A stretch of DNA of 57,131 bases from an uncultured Gammaproteobacteria bacterium. Its GTDB lineage: Bacteria; Pseudomonadota; Gammaproteobacteria; Arenicellales; JAANXG01. The notes under the pieces are model-generated. The model was not told the DNA's origin and did no database searches. It saw only the letters and a program-made list of their open reading frames with translations. The stretch spans positions 1 to 57,131 of the forward strand of contig CAMYJT010000016.1 of the NCBI GenBank assembly GCA_947258785.1. Reading direction: 5' to 3'. The position numbers and the translations under genes were made by a program. Positions 36,885-46,630 of the stretch are shown here, piece by piece; position 1 is the stretch's first letter; every line of letters starts with the position of its first letter.

Positions 36885-37825
36885 GCCGCCTCGTGGACGT
36901 AACGAACGTACCATTGATGGGTGCTCGCGACGCCCTCGCGCAGCGCGATTGTCGGCCGCCAACCCAGGCTCTGCACCCTCTGGATATCGAGCAGTTTGCG
37001 GGGGGTGCCGTCCGGCTTGGAGTCGTCGAACACCAGTTCACCCGAATAGTCCAATACACTGCACACCAGTTCAGCGAGACCGCGAATGCTGATTTCTTTG
37101 CCGCTGCCCACATTGATGACCGAATACACCGGGTCTTGTTCCAGCACACGAAGACAGGCATCGGCCAGATCATCGACGTGCAGAAACTCCCGCAATGGCC
37201 GTCCCGACCCCCACAATTCCACGGCGCTCGCACCTGAGACCTTTGCTTCGTGCACTTTACGGATCATCGCCGGCAGCACGTGGGAACTGCTTAGATCGAA
37301 ATTATCGTTGGTCCCGTACAAGTTGGTCGGCATGACCGACACATAGCGTGTGCCGTACTGATCGTTATAGGCCTGGCACATTTTCAAGCCCGCCAATTTC
37401 GCCATCGCGTACGGTTCATTGGTGTGCTCCAGGGGTCCGGTGAGTAAATACTCCTCGCGCATGGGTTGTGGACAGTCACGGGGATAAATGCAGGAACTCC
37501 CCAGGAACAGCAACTTTTTGACCCCGCACTCGAATGCACTATGGATGACGTTAGACTGAATCATCAGGTTTTGATAGATGAATTCGGCCCGGTAGGTGTT
37601 ATTGGCGGAAATCCCCCCCACCCGGGCCGCGGCCAATATGACACAATCGATGTGTTGGGTCCGGAACCAGGACGCCACATCGGCTTGTCGCGTCAGATCC
37701 AATTGTTGGTGGGTCCGTGTGACGATCCGACCATAGCCACTTTCGCGCAGTCGACGTTCGATCGCGGACCCGACCATTCCCCGATGACCGGCAATAAATA
37801 CCGTATCCGATTGCTTCATCCCCAT
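36881..37825 (-). CDS. fcl: GDP-L-fucose synthase (NAD-dependent epimerase/reductase)
   Basis: Short-chain dehydrogenase-like enzyme of 314 residues that converts GDP-4-keto-6-deoxymannose to GDP-L-fucose. The NADP motif is FIAGHRGMVGSAIERRL. The GSSCIYPRDCPQPMREEYLL block and the catalytic Tyr and Lys in EPYAMAKLAGLKMC follow, with REFLHVDDLADACL toward the end. There is no gmd gene in the window to supply the substrate. The stop overlaps gspD by four bases. It follows thrC by 35 bases. Confidence 0.93.
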   Translation of the reverse strand: MGMKQSDTVFIAGHRGMVGSAIERRLRESGYGRIVTRTHQQLDLTRQADVASWFRTQHIDCVILAAARVGGISANNTYRAEFIYQNLMIQSNVIHSAFECGVKKLLFLGSSCIYPRDCPQPMREEYLLTGPLEHTNEPYAMAKLAGLKMCQAYNDQYGTRYVSVMPTNLYGTNDNFDLSSSHVLPAMIRKVHEAKVSGASAVELWGSGRPLREFLHVDDLADACLRVLEQDPVYSVINVGSGKEISIRGLAELVCSVLDYSGELVFDDSKPDGTPRKLLDIQRVQSLGWRPTIALREGVASTHQWYVRYVHEAA

Positions 37826-37860
37826 CGCTACATTATCTGTTTAACACATTCAAGCCTATT

Positions 37861-39027
37861 CTACACGTGCTCCATATTGTCGAGTATTACCCGCTTGACC
37901 GCCACCAGATCCGCGTCCACGACAATGGGGGCGCGGCTCTGTTGTATCGCGGTGTCTGGGTCCTTGAGCCCGTGTCCGGTCAAGGTGCACACGACACAGC
38001 TGCCTTCCGGGATTTTGCCGCTCGATATGTCCCGCATCGCGCCGGCCACTGAAATCGCAGATGCCGGCTCGCAGAATACCCCCTCACGCTCGGCGAGCAG
38101 CCGCTGGGCGGAGAGAATCTCTTCATCGTCGAACTCGTCAAACCATCCTTGAGACTCGCGGCTGGCGGCCCACGCCTGATGCCAGGACTGGGGATGACCG
38201 ATTCGTATGGCGGTGGCGATCGTTTCCGGTTGGTCGATCATTTTACCGCGCAGGAAAGGGGCTGCCCCGGTGGCCTGATACCCCACCATTCTCGGACGTT
38301 CCGTTACCACCCGGTCCCCGAGCAAGCGGCAGTTTCCCTCACAAAATGCGCATGCCTCAGTGAGCCGGTCACCGGCGACCCCGGCGTACTCGCAATAACC
38401 GATCCAGTGCGCGGTGATGTTGCCCGCGTTGCCAACCGGCAAACAGTGATAATCCGGTGCCCGGCCCAGCTCCTCGATAATCTCGAACGCCGCCGTCTTC
38501 TGTCCCTGCAGCCGATACGGATTGACGGAGTTTACCAGGGTCACCGGCGCCTGGACGGCGATCCGCGTAACCAAATCCATCCCGGCATCGAAGTTACCTT
38601 TGATCTGCAGGACCTTGGCCCCGTGCATCATCGCTTGGGCAAGTTTACCGAGGGCGATCTTACCGTGAGGAATCAGGACGAACGCGGTAATGTCGGCGCG
38701 TGCCGCGTAGGCGGCGGCCGACGCCGATGTATTTCCCGTGGAGGCACAGATGATCGCCCGGCTGCCGTCTTCGATGGCTTTGGTCACCGCTACAGTCATG
38801 CCTCGATCCTTGAACGATCCGGTGGGATTCAGTCCCTCATATTTCACATAGAGCTCGATCTCTTTGCCCAATAAATTCGAGATGTTGTGCAATTTGATCA
38901 GCGGTGTAGCGCCTTCGCCGAGAGACACCGCCGGCGTGTCCGGCCGTATCGGCAACCGCGGCCGATAGGTGTCGAGCAAACCCCTAGAGCAGGGGCCACG
39001 TCTCTTTGCCGTACGCTTGTCGCTCAT
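37861..39027 (-). CDS. thrC: Threonine synthase, short class, with a Cys-rich insertion
   Basis: PLP enzyme of 388 residues that makes threonine from O-phosphohomoserine. The PLP lysine is in [14 protein letters not shown] (Lys73). The phosphate loop is [16 protein letters not shown], and [14 protein letters not shown] is the glycine-rich loop. After residue 214 comes a segment of nearly 30 residues where relatives have about 10: it holds Cys226, Cys229 and Cys233 in a CxxCxxxC spacing (with Cys212 just before). The remainder ([29 protein letters not shown]) is normal. The start overlaps the hom stop as ATGA. Confidence 0.93.
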   Translation of the reverse strand: MSDKRTAKRRGPCSRGLLDTYRPRLPIRPDTPAVSLGEGATPLIKLHNISNLLGKEIELYVKYEGLNPTGSFKDRGMTVAVTKAIEDGSRAIICASTGNTSASAAAYAARADITAFVLIPHGKIALGKLAQAMMHGAKVLQIKGNFDAGMDLVTRIAVQAPVTLVNSVNPYRLQGQKTAAFEIIEELGRAPDYHCLPVGNAGNITAHWIGYCEYAGVAGDRLTEACAFCEGNCRLLGDRVVTERPRMVGYQATGAAPFLRGKMIDQPETIATAIRIGHPQSWHQAWAASRESQGWFDEFDDEEILSAQRLLAEREGVFCEPASAISVAGAMRDISSGKIPEGSCVVCTLTGHGLKDPDTAIQQSRAPIVVDADLVAVKRVILDNMEHV

Positions 39028-40334
39028 CCAAGGTCCTCGACGCGCACCCGTTTGACGGGACGGGTGATTGAATCCAGGCTCTCAATTTTTGCCAGCGCAT
39101 CGTTCATAAATTTCTCTGTGGTCTTCTGAGTGAGAATAATGACCGGTACCACACTCTCCCCAGCCTGCGGTTCTTTTTGCAAGATGGCCTCAATGCTGAT
39201 GTCCAGATCGCCCAAAATTCGTGTCACATCGGCCAAGACACCAGGCCGGTCGATCGCCGTCAGACTCAGAAAATAAGCAGTTTCGAAGTCATCCGGAGCG
39301 AGAATGTCGACGTCGGTCAGCGCGCCAGACTGAAACGCCAGGTGTGGAACCCGATTTTCCGGATCGGTCGTCAGGGCCCGGACGACATCAACCAGATCGG
39401 CCACCACCGCGGAGGCCGTCGGATCCGCCCCGGCACCGGCGCCATAGTAAAGCGTCGGGCCGACGGCGTCCCCGTACACCAGGATGGCGTTCATGACGCC
39501 GTCAACGTTGGCGATCAAGCGACGGCAGGGGATCAGCGTCGGGTGCACGCGCATTTCGATACCCCGCGGCGTGCGTTTGGCGATGCCGAAGTGTTTGATC
39601 CGGTAGCCGAGTTCGCTCGCGTGCCGTATGTCCTCGCGAGTCAGGTCGCTGATGCCTTCTGTGTAGACCTTGTCGTATTGCAGGGGAATGCCGAAGGCGA
39701 TGGCCGCGAGTATGGTCAGTTTGTGGGCGGCGTCAACGCCACCGACGTCAAACGTCGGGTCGGCCTCAGCGTAGCCAAGCTTTTGCGCTTCATTCAAGAC
39801 CGCCGCGAATTCCTGACCCCGATCCTGCATGCCGGTAAGGATGTAGTTCGTGGTACCGTTGATAATACCGGCAATGTACTCGATCCGGTTCCCGGTCAAT
39901 CCTTCCCGGATCGCCTTGATGATGGAAATCCCCCCGCACACCGCCGCCTCAAAGGCCACCATAACGCCGTGCCGCCGTGCCGCCTCGAAGATCTCATTGC
40001 CGTGTTCGGCGATCAACGCCTTGTTGGCGGTAATGACATGCTTGTGGCTGGCTATTGCGCGTAGCAACAGTTCTTTGGCGGGACGCTCGCCGCCGATCAA
40101 CTCCACAATCACGTCAATGTCGGGTTGCTCCACTACCGTTTCCGGATGCTGCGTCAATTCGAAGGTAGCAGTCGCGCAATTCCGCGGGCGGTTGAGGTCC
40201 CGGGTAGCAGCCATGGCGATTTGGATCTCACGCCCTGCGCGGCGCGTGATCTCATCGGCATTTCGGGCCAGCACGTTCACGGTACCGCACCCCACTGTCC
40301 CCAGTCCCAGCAAACCAACTTTGACCGGACGCAT
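39024..40334 (-). CDS. hom: Homoserine dehydrogenase with ACT domain
   Basis: Monofunctional homoserine dehydrogenase of 436 residues: aspartate semialdehyde to homoserine. The N-terminal Rossmann motif is [17 protein letters not shown]. The catalytic region has [14 protein letters not shown] and [22 protein letters not shown]-terminal ACT domain ([20 protein letters not shown]) suggests threonine feedback inhibition. The ATG at 40334 is preferred, because [12 protein letters not shown] is the usual N-terminus and AGAG lies 5 bases upstream; a GTG two codons earlier has no spacing for a binding site. Confidence 0.95.
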   Translation of the reverse strand: MRPVKVGLLGLGTVGCGTVNVLARNADEITRRAGREIQIAMAATRDLNRPRNCATATFELTQHPETVVEQPDIDVIVELIGGERPAKELLLRAIASHKHVITANKALIAEHGNEIFEAARRHGVMVAFEAAVCGGISIIKAIREGLTGNRIEYIAGIINGTTNYILTGMQDRGQEFAAVLNEAQKLGYAEADPTFDVGGVDAAHKLTILAAIAFGIPLQYDKVYTEGISDLTREDIRHASELGYRIKHFGIAKRTPRGIEMRVHPTLIPCRRLIANVDGVMNAILVYGDAVGPTLYYGAGAGADPTASAVVADLVDVVRALTTDPENRVPHLAFQSGALTDVDILAPDDFETAYFLSLTAIDRPGVLADVTRILGDLDISIEAILQKEPQAGESVVPVIILTQKTTEKFMNDALAKIESLDSITRPVKRVRVEDLG

Positions 40335-40343
40335 GGCCACTCT

Positions 40344-41579
40344 TCAGGCGGTTACCGAGCCGTGCTCGTCGCGGCGCAACATCTGCCGGATGGAGCGTAC
40401 CGCCTGGCGAATGCGATGCTCATTCTCGATCAAGCTGAAACGGACGTGGCCATCACCGTACTCACCGAATCCGATACCGGGAGACACGGCGACCTTGGCG
40501 TGCCTTAACAGATGCTTGCTGAACTCCACGGAGCGCAACTCCCGTAACGGCTCCGGGATCCGCGCCCACACGAACATCGTAGCCTTCGGTTTCACGATGG
40601 GCCATCCGCTCGCAATGAGCCCGTCGCACAATACGTCCCGGCGCCGTTGGTAGACGTTGCGAATGTCATCCACCCATGTCTGCGGTCCTTCCAGGGCTGA
40701 GATTGACGCGACCTGGACGGGAGTGAACAGTCCATAATCCAAATACGATTTAATCCGCGCCAGCGCCCCGATGAGCACCGGATTGCCGACCATGAATCCC
40801 ACTCTCCATCCCGGCATGTTGTAACTTTTAGAGAGGCTGAAGGACTCAACTGCGATGTCTTTGGCGCCGGGAATCTGCAGTATCGAAGGCGCCCGGTAGC
40901 CGTCGAAAACAATGTCCGCGTACGCCAGATCGTGAACCACCCAGATTTTATGTTCCTTCGCGATATCAACGACCTTGCGAAAAAAATCGAGTTCCACACA
41001 CTGAGTGGTTGGGTTGCTTGGGAAGCTGAGGACCAGCATCTTCGGCGTCGGCCAGGAGTTTCTGATCGCAGCCTCCAATTCACTGAAGAAATCCAGCTCG
41101 TCGGTGAGGGGAACGTGTCTGATGTCAGCGCCGGCGATAATAAAGCCCCAGGGGTGGATTGGATAAGACGGATTGGGCACCAACACGGCGTCGCCCGGTT
41201 CCACGGTGGCCAGGGCCAAATGGGCCAATCCTTCCTTGGATCCAATGGTGACGATGGACTCCGACTCCTGATCCAGGTCGACATCGAAACGGCGCCCGTA
41301 CCAATCGCAGATCGCCTTGCGCAGGCGCGGAATGCCCTTCGACAACGAGTAGCGGTGTGTGTTGCCGCGTTGGGCCACCTCACAGAGTTTGTCGATCACG
41401 ACTTGCGGCGGAGCTTGATCCGGATTTCCCATGCCGAAGTCGACGATGTCCTCGCCACGCGCGCGCGCTGTCGCCTTCAACTCGTTCACGATATTGAAGA
41501 CGTAGGGGGGCAGGCGCCGGATGCGCGGAAACTGGCTGAGCGCCTCGTTGAACGCTTGACTTATCGTATCGTTTGTCAA
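40344..41579 (-). CDS. alaC: Alanine-synthesising aminotransferase AlaC-type
   Basis: Class I aminotransferase of 411 residues, glutamate-pyruvate type by similarity to AlaC ([23 protein letters not shown] at the N-terminus). The PLP lysine is in [17 protein letters not shown], the substrate-Arg region is [12 protein letters not shown]. The first usable codon is a TTG at 41579. Its proximity to hom and thrC (9 bases before hom) is a conserved alaC-hom-thrC grouping in several proteobacteria, so it probably opens the amino-acid part of the long minus-strand run. Confidence 0.9.
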   Translation of the reverse strand: MTNDTISQAFNEALSQFPRIRRLPPYVFNIVNELKATARARGEDIVDFGMGNPDQAPPQVVIDKLCEVAQRGNTHRYSLSKGIPRLRKAICDWYGRRFDVDLDQESESIVTIGSKEGLAHLALATVEPGDAVLVPNPSYPIHPWGFIIAGADIRHVPLTDELDFFSELEAAIRNSWPTPKMLVLSFPSNPTTQCVELDFFRKVVDIAKEHKIWVVHDLAYADIVFDGYRAPSILQIPGAKDIAVESFSLSKSYNMPGWRVGFMVGNPVLIGALARIKSYLDYGLFTPVQVASISALEGPQTWVDDIRNVYQRRRDVLCDGLIASGWPIVKPKATMFVWARIPEPLRELRSVEFSKHLLRHAKVAVSPGIGFGEYGDGHVRFSLIENEHRIRQAVRSIRQMLRRDEHGSVTA

Positions 41580-41619
41580 CTCTCGTACGTAACCTCATGA
41601 AATTAATGAATATTCTACA

Positions 41620-41693
41620 ACAGGCCGTGCGTGGGGCCCAGAACGCACAGGTCGTCGCAGCCGCCGAGAAACGTTAACATGTCAACGGCCTGT
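41620..41693 (+). other. Three-stem structured segment upstream of the Mth938-like gene
   Basis: ACAGGCC (41620-41626) pairs with GGCCTGT (41687-41693). Inside, GTGCGT (41627-41632) pairs with ACGCAC (41643-41648), and CGTTAACATGTCAACG (41672-41687) is a near-perfect palindrome. Together they can fold as a three-way junction in the leader of the gene at 41712. Stems are seen; a function is not known. Confidence 0.4.
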
Positions 41694-41711
41694 ACCTAAT
41701 CCCTATTACCA

Positions 41712-42122
41712 ATGAAACTTCATTTAACCGACCCGGAAGGCGCCAACCTCGTCCAGTCGATCCATCTGAACCGGCTCGTCATCGGCCAACGCGCCTACAC
41801 TTCGAGCCTGATCGTCACACCGCACCGCATCATCAGCGATTGGCGGCCGACGACGTTGATTGATTTGACGGACGACGATCTCCTGGCGGTGGTGGATCTG
41901 GATCCGGAAATCGTCCTGCTCGGCACCGGTGAGCAATTACAATTCCCTGACCGCCGCGTCACCGCGCCGTTGATACGCCGGACGTTGGGGTTGGAAGTCA
42001 TGACTACCCCCGCCGCATGCCGCACGTTCAATATTTTAGCCAGCGAAGGTAGAAATGTCGCGGCCGCCCTGCTTTTCCAGGCTCGGGGCCACACACCGGA
42101 CGCAGAGGTCGAACTTGACTAG
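41712..42122 (+). CDS. Mth938-like (DUF498) domain protein
   Basis: Small single-domain protein of 136 residues with the Mth938-like fold, the family that includes mitochondrial assembly factor NDUFAF3. Typical stretches are [11 protein letters not shown] near residue 40, [15 protein letters not shown] near 75, and [24 protein letters not shown] near the end. The bacterial function is unknown. Its stop overlaps the rpoS stop from the other strand. The Cys in PAACRTFN is commonly conserved. Confidence 0.88.
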   Translation: MKLHLTDPEGANLVQSIHLNRLVIGQRAYTSSLIVTPHRIISDWRPTTLIDLTDDDLLAVVDLDPEIVLLGTGEQLQFPDRRVTAPLIRRTLGLEVMTTPAACRTFNILASEGRNVAAALLFQARGHTPDAEVELD

Positions 42123-43078
42123 CAAAGGGAATCGAGAGTAAAACCCCGGCTCTCGAGCATACCGCGCAGTTTTGCCAGCGCTTCGACTTGTATTTGCCGT
42201 ACGCGTTCTCTCGTCACACCGACATCCTTGCCCACCTGCTCGAGCGTGCAGACGTCCCGGCCATTCAGTCCAAAACGCCGGGCCACCACTTCACGCTGTT
42301 TTTCGGTCAGTGAAGTCAACCATTGATTGATGTGCTGCGACACCCTCTCATTCTGCAGCAAATCCAATGGGTCGCTGGCATTGACGTCGGCAACCGCGTC
42401 CAACAGAGTCCGCTCGGGATCCGCTTCCAAGGGGGCATCCATCGAGGCTATTTTCTCGTCAAGCCCGATGGCGCGCTTGACCCGTTTAACGGGTACGTCC
42501 AGTTTCTGCGCAATCTCTTCGGCACCCGGTTCGTGATCCAGTTCCTGGATCAGTCGTTTCGCCACCCGTTGATACGAGTTGATTTCTTTGAGCACGTGGA
42601 CCGGCAGGCGAATCGTCCGTGTTTGATTCATTATTGCGCGCTCTATAGTCTGCCGGATCCACCATGTGGCGTAAGTTGAAAATCGAAACCCACGTTCAGG
42701 ATCAAATTTTTCTACGGCACGGATGAGTCCTAAATTGCCCTCTTCAATCAAGTCGAGAAACGTCAATCCCCGGTGAAGATACCGGCGAGCGATCTTGACC
42801 ACGAGGCGTAAGTTGCTCTCGATCATGCGCTTGCGGGCCTGCTTGTCGCCGGCGCGGCTGAGGCGTCCGAATTTGACCTCCTCCTCGGCGCTCAGCAGCG
42901 GGGAATAACCGATTTCGCGCAGATAAATCTGTGTCGCGTCAGAGTGGGTGTTGGTAGTTCGACGGCCTCCCCTGGCGGGTCCCTTCACGGACTTGGGCGC
43001 AGAACTGGGGCTTTGTTCAGATCCGACCTGCGATGGCGGCGTCTCGGCACAGTTCCCCTGCGGTTGACCCCTATTCAT
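42119..43078 (-). CDS. rpoS: RNA polymerase sigma factor RpoS
   Basis: Stationary-phase/general stress sigma factor of 319 residues. Region 1.2 ([21 protein letters not shown]), region 2 ([37 protein letters not shown]), region 3, and region 4 with the C-terminal HTH ([21 protein letters not shown]) are all present. A Ser/Pro-rich N-terminal extension of about 45 residues precedes region 1.2. The nlpD-rpoS order supports RpoS over RpoD or RpoH. As in enterics, promoters inside nlpD are likely but not identified here. Confidence 0.96.
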   Translation of the reverse strand: MNRGQPQGNCAETPPSQVGSEQSPSSAPKSVKGPARGGRRTTNTHSDATQIYLREIGYSPLLSAEEEVKFGRLSRAGDKQARKRMIESNLRLVVKIARRYLHRGLTFLDLIEEGNLGLIRAVEKFDPERGFRFSTYATWWIRQTIERAIMNQTRTIRLPVHVLKEINSYQRVAKRLIQELDHEPGAEEIAQKLDVPVKRVKRAIGLDEKIASMDAPLEADPERTLLDAVADVNASDPLDLLQNERVSQHINQWLTSLTEKQREVVARRFGLNGRDVCTLEQVGKDVGVTRERVRQIQVEALAKLRGMLESRGFTLDSLC

Positions 43079-43111
43079 GAGCTACCCCCTCAAACTGTCT
43101 AGCTGCCCAGA

Positions 43112-43837
43112 TTATCGTTTGGGCAAATAACGCATAGGATTGACCGGGACACCACGCCGACGGATTTCAAAGTGCAGCTTAACCCGATTGGTGCCGGTGT
43201 TGCCCATCTCTGCAATTCGTTCCCCTCGCCTGACCTGCTTGCCTTCCTTTACCAGAATTTTTCTGTTGTGAGCGTAAGCACTTAGGAATGTTTCATTATG
43301 TTTTACTATAATTAGCATGCCGTAGCCACGAAGTCCAGTTCCGGCGTAGACGACGCGACCACCCGCCGCCGCCAGAACCGGTTGACCGGCTATGCCCGTA
43401 ATGTCGATGCCTTTTTGACCCCGAACCGGGGCAAAACGTTCGCTCAACCGCCCGGTCGTTGGCCAGACCCATGCGCTGGTCTGCAGCGTTTGGTCAGCCG
43501 CGCCGGTTTTCGGCGCGGGGCGTTTGTGTGCTGAACGGGGTTTGGACGGTGGCGTCGATACCGATCGCGGTGGTCGATGGGATCGAGGCGGAGGGGTGAT
43601 ACGCAGTCGTTGTCCCGGTCTGACGACGTATGGCGAATCAATGCCGTTCCATCGGGCCAGGGTCTGGAAATCGAGCCCCACGTCCCAGGCGATACCGTAT
43701 AGCGTATCACCGACTTGCACGACGCGATAGTTCGACCTCGCCGTACCTGAAGAGCGGTCGGTGACCGGAACCGACACCGTCCCGGCGCACGCGGTCAGCA
43801 TCATCACCGACATCAATAGCGCCGATGGCCGGGTCAA
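43112..43837 (-). CDS. nlpD: NlpD-type lipoprotein, LysM plus M23 domain
   Basis: Outer-membrane lipoprotein that activates the cell-division amidase AmiC. The lipobox is MLTAC, early in the protein. The LysM domain (YRVVQVGDTLYGIAWDVGLD) and a Pro/Arg-rich linker come next. A LytM/M23 domain (LSERFAPVRGQKGIDITGIAGQPVLAAAGGRV) follows, which in NlpD lacks the full zinc set. The TTG at 43837 is chosen: it overlaps the yqaA stop (TTGA) and gives a compact lipoprotein signal; an ATG at 43891 would overlap yqaA by 58 bases. Confidence 0.92.
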   Translation of the reverse strand: MTRPSALLMSVMMLTACAGTVSVPVTDRSSGTARSNYRVVQVGDTLYGIAWDVGLDFQTLARWNGIDSPYVVRPGQRLRITPPPRSHRPPRSVSTPPSKPRSAHKRPAPKTGAADQTLQTSAWVWPTTGRLSERFAPVRGQKGIDITGIAGQPVLAAAGGRVVYAGTGLRGYGMLIIVKHNETFLSAYAHNRKILVKEGKQVRRGERIAEMGNTGTNRVKLHFEIRRRGVPVNPMRYLPKR

Positions 43838-44421
43838 CGCAGGTATCGAAAAAAGAAAAACAGTATTGTTGCGATCCCCAAAGTTGCCCATCCGATCTGA
43901 TCTATGCGTTGATGCAGATAACGGGAGAATCGATCTCCCCCCCAGTACAGCAATCCGGCAACCAGAAAAAACCTGGCGCCGCGGCCGACCAAGGACGCGA
44001 TCGTAAACGGTAACACGGCGATGGCGAGGACGCCCGACGTGACTGTAAACAATTTATAAGGAATCGGTGTAAATCCTGCCAGGAACACGATCCACACACC
44101 GTGCTCATGGAACCAGCTTTGTACCGTACTAAATTTCTGCTGAGCCTGATAGAACTCAATCACCGGTTGACCGATTTCTTCGAACAGAAAATAACCGATC
44201 AGGTAGCCGAATAATCCTCCAATTACCGACGACACCGTGGTCAGCGCCGCAAAATACCAGGCCCGTTGCGGCCGGGCCAACACCATTGGGGCCAGCATGA
44301 CGTCCGGCGGTATCGGAAAAAAAGAGGACTCAGAAAAGCTCAACAAAACCAGATAGCGAGGGGCGTGTCGGTGAGCTGTCCAGTCCAGTACCCTCTGATA
44401 CATCCAAGAAAATACACGCAT
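43834..44421 (-). CDS. yqaA: YqaA-family (SNARE-associated/DedA-like) membrane protein
   Basis: Inner-membrane protein of 195 residues in the VTT/DedA superfamily. The segment FSESSFFPIPPDVMLAPMVLARP is the typical re-entrant motif. GYLIGYFLFEEIGQPV and the FLAGFTPIPYKLFTVTSG motif follow. Relatives act in lipid flipping or membrane homeostasis; the role here is inferred. AGGA lies 7 bases before the ATG. It is placed between pcm and nlpD, a common gammaproteobacterial order. Confidence 0.9.
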   Translation of the reverse strand: MRVFSWMYQRVLDWTAHRHAPRYLVLLSFSESSFFPIPPDVMLAPMVLARPQRAWYFAALTTVSSVIGGLFGYLIGYFLFEEIGQPVIEFYQAQQKFSTVQSWFHEHGVWIVFLAGFTPIPYKLFTVTSGVLAIAVLPFTIASLVGRGARFFLVAGLLYWGGDRFSRYLHQRIDQIGWATLGIATILFFFFRYLR

Positions 44422-44473
44422 TTAGTGTCCTGACCCGTAAACCGCTTACCTTTTAGGGGGATCATACGGGATG

Positions 44474-44661
44474 GTCCGCAAAGCGCGCGAGTGCAGGACT
44501 GGCCGTCGCCCATGCAAGCGAGTGCGGCAACACAGCACATTTGTATGGTCGCGCCCCGCCGCGGGAGCCCCACATCGGCACCAATCCCGCGTTGCCTTGC
44601 TTGACATGGGCTGGCCGCCTACGCAAGACGCCTCGACTCGCCCCTGGTGTGGGGCTCGGAC
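44474..44661 (-). ncRNA. Unidentified structured RNA candidate between pcm and yqaA
   Basis: The 266-base gap between pcm and yqaA holds no convincing ORF but nested complementary segments. The outer stem is GTCCG (44474-44478) with CGGAC (44657-44661). Next is GCGAGT (44487-44492) with ACTCGC (44636-44641). A long helix follows: GGCC, GCCCATG, CAAGC, GGCAAC (44501-44531) with GTTGCC, GCTTG, CATGGGC, GGCC (44591-44616). At the tip, GCGGGA and TCCCGC (44561-44566, 44585-44590) form a hairpin. GAGCCCCACA (44565-44574) also pairs with TGTGGGGCTC (44648-44657), a crossing helix like a pseudoknot. The rod is about 190 nt. The strand is assumed to follow the flanking genes. It matches no RNA family that I recognise. 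Confidence 0.55.
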
Positions 44662-44687
44662 ACATATCTTGTGTACGGGGCAGAACA

Positions 44688-45350
44688 CTATACCTTGCCG
44701 GACAACAACGGTACGAAGTTGACCGATTCGACGTCCTGTTGGTCAAATCCCTCGGAAGTTCTCTCAATGAGCAGTAGTTTCTGAAGTTTCCGGCCGCCGA
44801 TTGGGAGAACCATGCGCCCGCCTATTTTTAACTGCGCCAGTAACCGGTCCGGAACTTCATTGGTTGCTGCCGCGGCAAGAATGGCATCATAAGGGGCGTG
44901 CTCGGACCACCCCTCGAGACCGTCACCGTGGCGATACTTGATGTTGCGATAACCGAGATCATACAATCGATTACGGACTTGACGGTGCAGGCTGAGGATT
45001 CGCTCTACCGTCAAGACCTCATCGGTCAGGGTTGCCAAGATCGCCGTCTGATAGCCCGAGCCGGTGCCGATCTCCAGCACCCGATCCATCTGGGTTCCGG
45101 AATACAGGGTTTGCGTCATCAGTGCGACCACATACGGCTGGGAAATGGTCTGACCGTGGCCGATCGGTAGCGCGATGTCTTCGTAGGCGCGGCTTGCCAA
45201 CGCCTCGTCCACGAACAGATGACGGGGCACCCGACGAATGGCCTCCAGCACTTTCCCATCGGTAATACCGGCTCCAAACAGGCGTTCTAGCAGCCGTTCC
45301 CGCGTACGCTCTGAGGTCATTCCAATACCGCGGTGAGTCTCCCGCCTCAT
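44688..45350 (-). CDS. pcm: Protein-L-isoaspartate O-methyltransferase
   Basis: SAM-dependent repair enzyme of 220 residues that methylates isoaspartyl residues in aged proteins. The SAM motif is VLEIGTGSGYQTAILA, preceded by HGQTISQPYVVALMTQ, and YDAILAAAATNEVP is motif II. The ATG at 45350 overlaps the surE stop (ATGA) with GGGAG at good spacing; an internal ATG at 45320 is also possible. Coupling of surE and pcm is conserved in gammaproteobacteria and fits stationary-phase survival with rpoS downstream. Confidence 0.94.
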   Translation of the reverse strand: MRRETHRGIGMTSERTRERLLERLFGAGITDGKVLEAIRRVPRHLFVDEALASRAYEDIALPIGHGQTISQPYVVALMTQTLYSGTQMDRVLEIGTGSGYQTAILATLTDEVLTVERILSLHRQVRNRLYDLGYRNIKYRHGDGLEGWSEHAPYDAILAAAATNEVPDRLLAQLKIGGRMVLPIGGRKLQKLLLIERTSEGFDQQDVESVNFVPLLSGKV

Positions 45351-46117
45351 CGGTTCATCTCCCGTATCCACGTATCAATCTCAGCCAGCGCATCGTGCCT
45401 CGTCAAGTCGACTTTTAAGGGCGTAACGGAAACAAATCGGTGACGCAGAGCGAAAAAATCGGTTCCGTCACCAGCGTCCTGCTCACCGCCGGGTGGACCG
45501 ACCCAGTAAATGGGCTCACCGGCCGGATCCTGGGCCTTGATGACCGGTTCGGATTTGTGCCGATTCCCCAGCCGGGTCGCTTGATAACCGGCGATGTGTT
45601 CGATGGGCAGGTCCGGCACATTGACGTTCAAGATAGTGTTGCTCGCCAAACTGCCCATTTTCAGCATTTTCAGAATCCCAGTGACGACCTCGGTTGCGGT
45701 GCTGAAGTGCCTGGGGCTCTCCCCGGCCAGGGACACCGCCAGTGCTGGGAAACCGAGGAATCGTCCTTCCATAGCGGCTGCGACGGTACCGGAGTATACG
45801 ACGTCGTCACCGAGGTTGGCGCCGTGATTAATCCCGGCAATAACCATATCGGGTTCGCGGTGCTCCATCAGCCCGGTGATGGCCAGGTGGACGCAGTCGG
45901 TGGGCGTGCCGTCGACATAGAAAAAACCATTATCCGCGCGGTGAACCCGTAACGGTCTGCGTAGCGTGAGTGAATTGCTGGCGCCGCTGCGGTCCCGCTC
46001 CGGGGCAACCACCACCACCTCAGCCGTTTTGGCCAGATGTCGGGCCAGGTACCGCAACCCGGGAGCAAAATACCCGTCGTCGTTACTGAGTAGGATACGC
46101 AGCGCGGATTCTCTCAA
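45347..46117 (-). CDS. surE: 5'/3'-nucleotidase SurE
   Basis: Survival protein SurE, a metal-dependent nucleoside monophosphate phosphatase. The N-terminal [15 protein letters not shown] carries the two metal-binding Asp residues. [21 protein letters not shown] and VNVPDLP follow. No ATG precedes the conserved start. A TTG at 46117 and a CTG at 46102 (exactly the usual [10 protein letters not shown] position, with GAGAG upstream) are the candidates; TTG is reported. Any longer frame would run through the tRNA-Pro gene and is artefactual. Only 12 to 27 bases separate it from that tRNA, so they probably share a transcript. Confidence 0.92.
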   Translation of the reverse strand: MRESALRILLSNDDGYFAPGLRYLARHLAKTAEVVVVAPERDRSGASNSLTLRRPLRVHRADNGFFYVDGTPTDCVHLAITGLMEHREPDMVIAGINHGANLGDDVVYSGTVAAAMEGRFLGFPALAVSLAGESPRHFSTATEVVTGILKMLKMGSLASNTILNVNVPDLPIEHIAGYQATRLGNRHKSEPVIKAQDPAGEPIYWVGPPGGEQDAGDGTDFFALRHRFVSVTPLKVDLTRHDALAEIDTWIREMNR

Positions 46118-46129
46118 CCGGTGGAAATT

Positions 46130-46206
<77 letters not shown>

Positions 46207-46255
46207 ATGTGTTGTGTTTTGTTGCTGTAGTGCTCGAAATATATCGAGAACTTGG

Positions 46256-46621
46256 TCAATCCCGAAGCATGGCCACTACTTCATCGAGCTCTCGAATCAG
46301 TTCGGCAACGAATTCCCTGCGGATAACGTGGCTCGCCCCGGTACTTCCGTTCGTCTCGGCATCGAGTTTATTCCGGGCGCCGCTGATGGTAAATCCATCT
46401 ACATACAAGAGAGTCCTGATTTGACGAATCAACTGCACTTCATGCCGTTGATAGTACCGCCTGTTGCCACGACGTTTGACCGGTTTTAACTGCGGAAATT
46501 CCTGCTCCCAATACCGCAATACGTGGGGCTTGATCCCACACAAATCGCTCACTTCGCCGATGGTGAAGTAACGTTTGCTTGGAATTGGCGGCAGATCGGA
46601 ATTTTCTCCCGGATCCAGCAT
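46256..46621 (-). CDS. MerR-family transcriptional regulator
   Basis: Regulator of 121 residues with an N-terminal winged HTH ([21 protein letters not shown], then [24 protein letters not shown]) and a coiled helix at the end ([19 protein letters not shown]). It lacks metal-binding cysteines typical of metal sensors. A MerR gene directly downstream of ihfA is a conserved but uncharacterised arrangement. Nine bases separate it from ihfA. Confidence 0.93.
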   Translation of the reverse strand: MLDPGENSDLPPIPSKRYFTIGEVSDLCGIKPHVLRYWEQEFPQLKPVKRRGNRRYYQRHEVQLIRQIRTLLYVDGFTISGARNKLDAETNGSTGASHVIRREFVAELIRELDEVVAMLRD

Positions 46622-46630
46622 TCGCTATGT

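Noticed and set aside
41620..41693. tRNA gene upstream of the Mth938-like gene
   Set aside because: It has a 7-pair outer stem and 3' ACC-like end, but no T-loop consensus, no proper D-arm and no anticodon loop.
44474..44661. 6S RNA identity for the pcm-yqaA element
   Set aside because: The length fits but the conserved central-bubble and terminal-loop sequences that I know are not present, and the neighbours are not those usual for ssrS.
44690..44697. TATAGT as a -10 element for the structured RNA
   Set aside because: It overlaps the pcm stop and no -35-like hexamer lies at 16-18 bases, so it is not called a promoter.
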